Below are positions 8,834 through 14,603 of a stretch of 64,000 nt of DNA, in pieces (position 1 is the stretch's first letter; each line of letters starts with the position of its first letter). Position numbers and translations under genes: made by a program. The notes beneath the pieces were generated by a model, which did no database searches, was not told where the DNA came from, and worked only from the letters and a program-made list of their open reading frames with translations. Source of the stretch: Mobilisporobacter senegalensis (lineage in GTDB: Bacteria > Bacillota > Clostridia > Lachnospirales > Lachnospiraceae); NCBI RefSeq assembly GCF_003752155.1, contig NZ_RJVG01000006.1, positions 233,672 through 297,671 on the forward strand, written 5' to 3'.

Positions 8834-11224
8834 TTAACCCATGATTACGGTAATATCATTTTCACTGCCTTCTGGCTGCACTGGTATCTCTCTTACTGTT
8901 TTACCGTTAAGTTGTATCTCTTTTATACCCTTCATGACGGAATCTGGATTCTGAACATGAATGCGATAGGATGCACCTCTCCATTCACGGTGAACCTGAA
9001 ATTCATTCCAATCAGAAGGAATACATGGGTCAATGATCAAAGAGTCTAACCCTGGCCTGATTCCTAGTATATAACGTGTGGCTGAAAAGTATGCCCATCC
9101 TCCGGTTCCTGTCATAAATGGATGCCTTGCCCTTCCAAAGGCTGTATGGTCTTTCCCCATTATAAACTGACAATACGAATATGGTTCTGCTTCCCTTATT
9201 TCAATTAAATCATTCTGATTATATGGACTTAGTGCATCATAAAATTTCATGGCACGATCTCCACGTCCTAATACACATTCTGCTGCCCATGCCCATGGAT
9301 TGGGATGACTAAAGACCGCTCCATTTTCTTTTAACCCTGGATATACCCTTGTCACAAATCCTATATCATCATCCGGAACTGTATACGATGGTCCGTTTAA
9401 CATGATTCCATAAGGTGTATAAAGATATTTGTCGATAGAATCCATCGCCTTCTTACCTTTTTCCTCTGATGCGGCCCCGGATAATACTGCCCATGCATTG
9501 GATTCCAGATGAATCTTACCTTCCTTATCTTCACTTGTTCCAATTTTTTTACCATTCTTTGTAATACCCCGGATATACCAGTCTTTATCCCAAAGTTCTT
9601 CATCACATACTTTCTTGACTTTCGTCTGCATTGCTGTATATTTCTTAACATCCTCTTCTTTTCCAAGGTAACTTGCAAGTTCCAGAAAATTTCCTAATGC
9701 CCAGTAATGTAAGAAAGAAACCATTGCGCTTTCTCCGCCGCCAAGATTTAAACAGTCATTCCAGTCTGCTCTAAGCCCTTTGCAGATACCGGTTTTCCCT
9801 ACCTGTTCATTAGAGAAATCAAGTATTTTTGTCATATGTTCATAAACCGTTCCACTACCACCATCTGCATAGGTTATTACTTCATCTATAAAGGAAAATT
9901 CTCCGGTTTCTTTTACATATTCTACTATTGAACTTACTAACCAAAGAGCATCATCGGAACATGCATCTTTTATTCCATGAATCATATCGTCCTTATTTGG
10001 TGTTGGAATTACCGTAGGAGATTTAAATGGTTTTACAGTATTATCAGGATCAAACCATTCCGGCTGGAATAAATGTAAACCGTATCCTGTTGAAACCAAG
10101 CCGCGAAGTAATTCTACCAGTCTTTGGCGGCATTTGGATGGATTGGAATGAGGCACTGTCATTGCATCCTGTGCCGTATCTCTGTATCCCAGTCCAGTTC
10201 TTCCTCCTACTTCTATAAAAGAAGCAAATCTTGAGAACATAACATTAATCTCTGCCTGATAAAGTGTCCATGTATTGATTAATGTGTTCATACCCTCATT
10301 TGGAGTACTTATCTGTAATTTATCTATTTTGAGCTTCCAATAATCTGCCAATTGCTTCAATCCATTATCTACATTATTTAGATTGGAATACTTTTCGCGG
10401 ATCTTTCTGCCTTCTGCTCTGTTTCCTTCTCCCAGTAAATATATTAATCTTACTTCTTCCCCTGGTTGGAGGATTAACTTCTTATGTAAAGAACCACAAT
10501 GATTATTCCCTTTCTCAAAACTGGAATTACATTGGCCTTTTTCTACTGCAGCAGGATTATCTTCCGTTCGATACAGCCCTATAAATTTATCTCTTAAACA
10601 ATCAAATCCATCTGGTTCAAAATTAGATGTAAAATACTGATAACCAAACTCTTCATAGAACAAATCGTGCTCAATAATACCATCTTCATAAGACGAACCG
10701 GCAGCATAATTACTCATCTGAAAATTACGATTATCCATATCAATATGATGATAGGAAAATTCTAAATAGGAAAAAGTACTTAATCTTCTTGGTCTGGTTC
10801 CATTATTCTTAATCTTCACATCCCAAATTTCCACCGGATCATCTATTGGAATAAATAAGGTCTGTTCTGCTTTAATATCACTGTATTCACAGGAGTACTT
10901 CGTATAAGATAATCCATGGCGGCATTCATAATTTGCATCTTCCAGGGATTTTCCTACCGGCTGCCAGGATACACTCCAATAATCCTCCGTTTCATCATCT
11001 CTTATATAGACATAATGTCCCGGCCTATCCATCGGAATACTATTTGCTCGAAAACGGGTGATTCTATGATATTCCGGAGATTTATAAAAAATATATCCTC
11101 CAGCTGTATGATTTACTACCCCACACATGTCCTTCACCCCAAGATAATTCGTCCATGATGTAGGCAGATCTACTTTCTCTATCACATATTCTCTTCTTTC
11201 ATTGTCAAAATAGCCATACTTCAT
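8834..11224 (-). CDS. chbP: N,N'-diacetylchitobiose phosphorylase (GH94)
   Basis: This is a 796-residue cytoplasmic GH94 phosphorylase that cleaves imported (GlcNAc)2 with phosphate to GlcNAc-1-P and GlcNAc, saving one ATP compared with hydrolysis. Visible features are the N-terminal beta-sandwich beginning MKYGYFDNERREYVI, the GYRDTAQD motif (346-353) and the DWND motif at 487-490 carrying the general acid Asp. Length and colinear similarity fit the Vibrio ChbP (about 800 residues) better than cellobiose phosphorylase as I remember those sequences. There is no signal peptide. The neighbouring chitinase and mutase support chitobiose specificity. ATG 11224 has AGGAGG upstream. Confidence 0.88.
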   Translation of the reverse strand: MKYGYFDNERREYVIEKVDLPTSWTNYLGVKDMCGVVNHTAGGYIFYKSPEYHRITRFRANSIPMDRPGHYVYIRDDETEDYWSVSWQPVGKSLEDANYECRHGLSYTKYSCEYSDIKAEQTLFIPIDDPVEIWDVKIKNNGTRPRRLSTFSYLEFSYHHIDMDNRNFQMSNYAAGSSYEDGIIEHDLFYEEFGYQYFTSNFEPDGFDCLRDKFIGLYRTEDNPAAVEKGQCNSSFEKGNNHCGSLHKKLILQPGEEVRLIYLLGEGNRAEGRKIREKYSNLNNVDNGLKQLADYWKLKIDKLQISTPNEGMNTLINTWTLYQAEINVMFSRFASFIEVGGRTGLGYRDTAQDAMTVPHSNPSKCRQRLVELLRGLVSTGYGLHLFQPEWFDPDNTVKPFKSPTVIPTPNKDDMIHGIKDACSDDALWLVSSIVEYVKETGEFSFIDEVITYADGGSGTVYEHMTKILDFSNEQVGKTGICKGLRADWNDCLNLGGGESAMVSFLHYWALGNFLELASYLGKEEDVKKYTAMQTKVKKVCDEELWDKDWYIRGITKNGKKIGTSEDKEGKIHLESNAWAVLSGAASEEKGKKAMDSIDKYLYTPYGIMLNGPSYTVPDDDIGFVTRVYPGLKENGAVFSHPNPWAWAAECVLGRGDRAMKFYDALSPYNQNDLIEIREAEPYSYCQFIMGKDHTAFGRARHPFMTGTGGWAYFSATRYILGIRPGLDSLIIDPCIPSDWNEFQVHREWRGASYRIHVQNPDSVMKGIKEIQLNGKTVREIPVQPEGSENDITVIMG

Positions 11225-11256
11225 ATGTAACTACACCTCCTAGATTGTTTATTTTT

Positions 11257-11262
11257 ATTATA
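11257..11262 (-). promoter_or_regulatory. Candidate -10 box for the chbP operon
   Basis: TATAAT reads on the minus strand about 33 bp before the chbP start, upstream of AGGAGGTG. No clear -35 box stands 16-18 bp away, which would fit activator-dependent expression. This is a visual call only. Confidence 0.3.
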
Positions 11263-11357
11263 AACATTCCAATTTATGATAGGTATTGCTAGGAGTGTGA
11301 ATATTTGTTTATTATTGTCCTAAAAATTGAAGCTATGTTTTAAATGAATGTTGAAAA

Positions 11358-11386
11358 TTGATATATTATTGTCGGCATGCTATAAT
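11358..11386 (+). promoter_or_regulatory. Promoter of the cat leader and cat gene
   Basis: TTGATA (11358-11363) and TATAAT (11381-11386) are separated by 17 bp. They lie about 55 bp ahead of the leader-peptide start codon and point toward the acetyltransferase gene. Confidence 0.7.
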
Positions 11387-11440
11387 TAAGCCATATATGC
11401 GGGCTTGAAGAGCATATTATATATATCTGGAGGTTGTAAA

Positions 11441-11470
11441 ATGATCGTTTCAATTAAGTTAGCCTTCTAA
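11441..11470 (+). CDS. Nine-residue leader peptide of the cat gene
   Basis: The reading frame MIVSIKLAF-stop has its own GGAGG (11429-11433) eight bases upstream. Its last codons and stop form the 5' arm of the hairpin that hides the cat ribosome binding site. This is the arrangement of drug-inducible cat genes, where a ribosome stalled on the leader opens the hairpin. The peptide sequence differs from the classical Bacillus and Staphylococcus leaders I know. Confidence 0.7.
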   Translation: MIVSIKLAF

Positions 11471-11498
11471 AATAAGATAACAAAACTTTTTAGGAGGC
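11462..11498 (+). promoter_or_regulatory. Translational attenuator sequestering the cat RBS
   Basis: GCCTTCTAAAA (11462-11472) pairs with TTTTAGGAGGC (11488-11498) over 11 bp with one G-U pair and a 15-base loop. The right arm contains the complete AGGAGG of the cat gene, and the left arm contains the leader stop codon. Closed, it should block cat translation; leader stalling would release it. Confidence 0.75.
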
Positions 11499-11505
11499 CA
11501 AGATT

Positions 11506-12165
11506 ATGAAATTTAATTTAATAGATATTGAGCATTGGAGCAGAAAGCCATACTTTGAACACTATTTGAATTCCGTTAGGTGTACCTACAGTATGACAAC
11601 AAATATAGACATAACAAATTTGTTGAATGATATCAAACTTAAAAAACTTAAATTGTATCCAACACTTATTTATATCATAGCAACTGTGGTTAATAGTCAT
11701 AAGGAATTCCGTACTTGTTTTGATGAAAATGGCAATTTAGGCTACTGGGATAGTATGAGTCCGAGTTACACTATCTTTCATAAGGAAAATGAAACATTTT
11801 CAAGTATCTGGACAGAGTATCACGAAAGTTTTTCATATTTTTACAGAGGGTATCTTGATGATATGGAGAACTACGAAGGCATTATGAAATTTGCTCCGAA
11901 ATTAAATGAGCCAGCCAATACATTCCCTGTATCCAGTATCCCATGGGTGAGTTTTACCGGATTTAATCTAAATGTGTACAATGATGGAAAGTATTTAATT
12001 CCTATTTTCACTATGGGCAAATACTTTGAGCAAAATAATAAAATATTTATTCCTATATCCATACAGGTACATCATGCAGTTTGTGATGGTTACCATATCA
12101 GCAGATTTATTAATGAAGTACAAGAATTATCATTAAATACTCAGGAATGGTTAAGACATAAATAG
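11506..12165 (+). CDS. Chloramphenicol O-acetyltransferase, CatA type
   Basis: This 219-residue cytoplasmic trimer-forming enzyme should transfer acetyl from acetyl-CoA to the 3-hydroxyl of chloramphenicol. The catalytic motif is QVHHAVCDGYH near residues 186-196, where the second His of HHxxxDG is the general base. Length matches classical type A enzymes (about 215-220). It is transcribed alone, opposite to chbP, behind a leader-peptide attenuator, and is followed by a hairpin. The intact attenuator argues that it is a true resistance enzyme and not a distant acyltransferase relative. No mobile-element genes flank it, but it is unrelated to its neighbours and may have been acquired. Confidence 0.93.
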   Translation: MKFNLIDIEHWSRKPYFEHYLNSVRCTYSMTTNIDITNLLNDIKLKKLKLYPTLIYIIATVVNSHKEFRTCFDENGNLGYWDSMSPSYTIFHKENETFSSIWTEYHESFSYFYRGYLDDMENYEGIMKFAPKLNEPANTFPVSSIPWVSFTGFNLNVYNDGKYLIPIFTMGKYFEQNNKIFIPISIQVHHAVCDGYHISRFINEVQELSLNTQEWLRHK

Positions 12166-12213
12166 GAATATTAGATAGTTATAGTTAGAATGTATTATTC
12201 TTATACAACAAAA

Positions 12214-12239
12214 CAAGGGAAGTCAAATGGCTTCCCTTG
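12214..12239. terminator. Hairpin between convergent cat and membrane-protein genes
   Basis: A perfect 9-bp stem CAAGGGAAG/CTTCCCTTG encloses an eight-base loop. On the minus strand it is followed by TTTTGTTG, so it best serves the gene ending at 12321. On the plus strand it is followed by A-rich sequence and is a weaker stop for cat. Confidence 0.6.
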
Positions 12240-12320
12240 AAAATTGATAAATTTGCAACATTATTCTAAAACATAACCTTTAAAGATAATTAATCATATT
12301 CCTTCATAAGTAAAGTTTCC

Positions 12321-12791
12321 CTATTCGCTGAAAAAACCGCTTCTTATCTGTAATAATTCATCTAGAACCGATTTATAAACGATTATTATATGGGCATCAA
12401 TATAGCAGAATTTATTTACCACAAACTCATAAGTTTTATAAATGAAAGTCATGCTCATTAAGAATAAACCAGCTATTGTTATAATAAGTTGAAGATCTAA
12501 ACTTACTAAGAATAAAGCACCAACGAGATAAAAAATTAATATAAAAATATAATTTTTGCTAATCCGTAATGCCATATACATAGCATCTGATAATCTTTCC
12601 ATTCTCTTTTTTAATTGTATAACATCTATATCTTTTAATTCTTCATATATGTCATTGAAAATTTCTTCATTATTTAAATTTTTATAATCATACGTCTTAT
12701 CGATCACTTTCTTTTGATAGATATAAAAGTATTTATGATACTTACTTTCTCCAAATTCTTTGCTGATTAACTTTTGAAACACGCTAGCCAT
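12321..12791 (-). CDS. Hypothetical two-helix membrane protein
   Basis: I do not recognise this protein of about 156 residues. The first 85 residues are charged and predicted cytoplasmic. Two adjacent hydrophobic helices follow (roughly YIFILIFYLVGALFLVSL and LIITIAGLFLMSMTFIY), then a short C-terminal tail, so both ends probably face the cytoplasm. The start is uncertain: ATG 12791 was chosen, with in-frame GTG 12800 and TTG 12803 as alternatives, because the only Shine-Dalgarno-like sequence (AAAGGTTGG) is weak. It stands alone, convergent with cat. Its upstream side opens onto a large hairpin and the palindromic repeat array. Confidence 0.65.
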   Translation of the reverse strand: MASVFQKLISKEFGESKYHKYFYIYQKKVIDKTYDYKNLNNEEIFNDIYEELKDIDVIQLKKRMERLSDAMYMALRISKNYIFILIFYLVGALFLVSLDLQLIITIAGLFLMSMTFIYKTYEFVVNKFCYIDAHIIIVYKSVLDELLQIRSGFFSE

Positions 12792-12816
12792 ATTTTTCAC
12801 CAACCTTTATCATTAA

Positions 12817-12880
12817 AGGCATTTTAAATTAAAAAATAATAATAGTCAATTTTGTAAAAACTATTATTAAATTAATGCCT
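12817..12880. repeat. Interrupted inverted repeat upstream of the membrane-protein gene
   Basis: AGGCATT (12817-12823) pairs with AATGCCT (12874-12880), and AATAATAGT (12838-12846) with ACTATTATT (12860-12868), giving a bulged hairpin in AT-rich DNA. It could lie in the 5' leader of the minus-strand gene or be an operator; no function can be assigned. Confidence 0.45.
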
Positions 12881-12968
12881 ATTATTATTATATTATGGAT
12901 TTAAACTAATGAAACAATGATAGCAATATTTGGTTCAATAAGTTTTAACTTTATTTTTTAAAAATTGT

Positions 12969-13292
12969 CACAGTTCAGCCATAAGCAAGCTTTTTCCTGC
13001 TCTTCTTATCATACAAGAACTTATTACTGTTCAGCCATAAGCTCGATTTCGCTTCGCTTCATCTCGCTTGGGCAGAACGCCCTATAAATCTTCAATCAAA
13101 TGTGCATACAAAAGCAAGCTTTTTCCTGCTCTTCTTATAATACAAGAACTTATTACAGTTCAGCCATAAGCTCGATTTCGCTTCGCTTCATCTCGCTTAG
13201 GCAGAGCGCCTTATAAATCTTCAATCAAATGTGCATACAAAAGCAAGCTTTTTTCCTGCACATTTGATTGAAGATTTGCATGGCTGAACTGT
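12969..13292. repeat. Palindromic element array: two truncated units and one complete unit
   Basis: The complete unit is 13155-13292. Its ends are ACAGTTCAGCCAT and ATGGCTGAACTGT. Inside the left end is a side region (AAGCTCGATTTCGC...GGCAGAGCGCC). It then has a perfect 21-bp inverted repeat, 13215-13235 against 13257-13277. Units starting at 12970 and 13026 are directly repeated copies of its left part, the second with a 129-bp period and the first internally deleted. Related elements lie at 42894-43204 and 62288-62425 and share the ends and side region but have different inverted-repeat arms. No ORF is present. Confidence 0.88.
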
Positions 13293-13433
13293 AATTAAAA
13301 TTCACAAACTGTTCATAATTTATCCATACTATAATCATATCTTTTGTTTATAATAAACTCATAGTAATCATAAAACTAAATTGATTGCTTGGCACATTAA
13401 CATCGTTAGCGAGATAATTTTTTTCATAAATTA

Positions 13434-13520
13434 GCCTAGCAGTTACCCCTTTCCCCAACTGCTAGGCTTCTCCTCTGCCTTTTTTATTAAAAATCCCTCG
13501 GATAAAACCGAGGGGTTTTT
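13434..13520. terminator. Two consecutive strong hairpins, bidirectional terminators
   Basis: The first is a perfect 11-bp stem GCCTAGCAGTT/AACTGCTAGGC with a pyrimidine loop, followed on the plus strand by CTCTGCCTTTTTT. The second is CCCTCGG/CCGAGGG followed by GTTTTTT on the plus strand and ATTTTT on the minus strand. On the minus strand the second closes the 26-codon ORF. On the plus strand nothing protein-coding lies upstream, so a small RNA between about 13300 and 13490 is possible. Confidence 0.65.
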
Positions 13521-13543
13521 TGTGATTCGTAGAAAACTCTTTA

Positions 13544-13624
13544 TTATTGATTATTTTCTAAGTTAAACTGATCGATTAATTCTTTTAGAATCTGAATCTG
13601 TGCAGATGGATGAATCGCATTCAT
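13544..13624 (-). CDS. Possible 26-residue peptide gene
   Basis: A short frame beginning MNAIHPSAQIQILKEL runs 26 codons to TAA. It has a consensus AGGAGG five bases before ATG and a terminator hairpin about 25 bp after the stop. It has no signal sequence and is predicted to be an amphipathic helix in its second half. I do not recognise a family. The RBS, start and terminator geometry is better than expected by chance, but no comparative evidence is available here. Confidence 0.45.
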   Translation of the reverse strand: MNAIHPSAQIQILKELIDQFNLENNQ

Positions 13625-13701
13625 CTCTGCCTCCTGCTATGAATGACAGGGAGATATCATTACAAATAAATCTGTCTGCTATTTACAAAATTAGATTTTA
13701 C

Positions 13702-13729
13702 TTTACAAAATATGGATAATGTATATAAT
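13702..13729 (+). promoter_or_regulatory. Promoter of the riboswitch transcript
   Basis: TTTACA (13702-13707) and TATAAT (13724-13729) are separated by 16 bp. They lie about 20 bp before the first conserved base of the c-di-GMP aptamer. Confidence 0.65.
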
Positions 13730-13747
13730 TTTACTATAGGTAAAATA

Positions 13748-13846
13748 TGGGGCAAACTTATAGAAATATAAGGACGCAAAGCTAGAAGTCGCACAAGATT
13801 AATTTTTATATTTGTAAATAAAAACAATCTTAGATAGTTCGGTTGC
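13748..13846 (+). promoter_or_regulatory. Cyclic-di-GMP-I (GEMM-I) riboswitch aptamer
   Basis: Conserved GEMM-I elements appear in order. GGGGCAAAC comes first, then a stem closed by a GAAA tetraloop (CTTATA-GAAA-TATAAG). The hallmark GGACGCAAAGCTA follows, then a second stem AAGATT/AATCTT with an AT-rich loop. The closing AGATAGTTCGGTTGC pairs back to the 5' GCAAAC. This matches the known c-di-GMP-I consensus and is followed directly by an intrinsic terminator. It should sense c-di-GMP and control read-through into the membrane-protein gene at 13941. Direction of control (on or off) cannot be settled by eye. Confidence 0.88.
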
Positions 13847-13887
13847 AGCAAAACAGGATTTATAATCTTGTCTTTGTTGCTTTTTTT
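13845..13887 (+). terminator. Expression-platform terminator of the c-di-GMP riboswitch
   Basis: GCAGCAAAACAGGATT pairs imperfectly with ATCTTGTCTTTGTTGC and is followed by seven T residues. Its 5' arm begins inside the GGTTGC that closes the aptamer, so aptamer closure and terminator formation can compete. Confidence 0.7.
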
Positions 13888-13940
13888 ATAGCAAATTTTG
13901 TTGTATTAATTCTTAATTAAAGTGAAAGGGGGAAAGAGCT

Positions 13941-14447
13941 TTGGAGGATGAAAAAAAGAATGAGAAGTATATCCTGCAAGTAAGTAGAAAAAGGATACAT
14001 TTTTTGTTTTCAGTTATAATAATTTTCGGAATAATTTTGACTGTATATATTTTAAACAATAAAGAATTAAAAGAGATTGATTACTCCTCTTTTGAAACCC
14101 CAAAAGAGGGAATTGTTGAGGAAGATGTTCCATATGGAATACATATAACAGTTATCCCTTCTGAATATTCACCTGATGTCTATGGAAACAATGGAATTGG
14201 TGAATGGCATCTTCGTATTATATTTCATAAGCCACAGGGTCTGACAAAGGAAAACATAAAATTTGCAAAAGAATATTTAGCGAAGTTTAATGATGAAGGA
14301 AGTGAGCAAATAAGTGAAGTTTTAATGAAATTTAAAAAGATTGACAGGAATGAAATGGAAAGCATAAATATTATGAATGTGGGGTTAGATCTTTATAATT
14401 CCAAGGAATTCGTAGAACTGTATCTTTCGTGGAGTTATTTAGAATAG
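13941..14447 (+). CDS. Membrane-anchored hypothetical protein controlled by a c-di-GMP riboswitch
   Basis: This is a 168-residue protein of unknown family. A charged N-terminus of about 20 residues precedes one transmembrane helix (FLFSVIIIFGIILTVYIL). A soluble domain of about 125 residues follows, predicted to lie outside the membrane, with alternating beta and helical segments. The start is TTG 13941 behind AAAGGGGG; the nearby ATG at 13948 is in another frame and soon stops. The riboswitch and terminator upstream imply a job in the motile-sessile transition, such as adhesion or surface assembly. That function is inferred from regulation only. Confidence 0.75.
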   Translation: MEDEKKNEKYILQVSRKRIHFLFSVIIIFGIILTVYILNNKELKEIDYSSFETPKEGIVEEDVPYGIHITVIPSEYSPDVYGNNGIGEWHLRIIFHKPQGLTKENIKFAKEYLAKFNDEGSEQISEVLMKFKKIDRNEMESINIMNVGLDLYNSKEFVELYLSWSYLE

Positions 14448-14542
14448 TGGGGAGAAGTATTTTGCTCCTATGAATTACTTAGTTCAGTCCTATTCTTCAA
14501 TTCTTGACCAAAGGCAAATGATACTACTATGATAAACAGGGC

Positions 14543-14597
14543 ATTAAATAAGGGCATGCCGTAAAACAGACCTTTAAGTCTACGATGCGGCACGCCC
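14543..14597 (-). terminator. Terminator after the giant GH2 gene
   Basis: On the minus strand GGGCGTGCCG pairs with CGGCATGCCC around a loop of about 26 bases and is followed by TTATTTAAT. It ends the locus that begins at 37494. Confidence 0.6.
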
Positions 14598-14603
14598 CTG
14601 ATA

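Noticed and set aside
9397..9697. Overlapping short frames inside the chbP gene
   Set aside because: They are shadow frames inside a fully conserved GH94 coding sequence, without RBS or domain.
12969..13292. Tandem repeats resembling a CRISPR array
   Set aside because: Units are about 120-140 bp with internal palindromes and only two or three copies. There are no short regular repeats with unique spacers and no cas genes.
13948..13983. ATG start for the riboswitch-controlled gene
   Set aside because: This ATG is in another frame and reaches a stop after about a dozen codons. The long frame begins at TTG 13941 behind AAAGGGGG.
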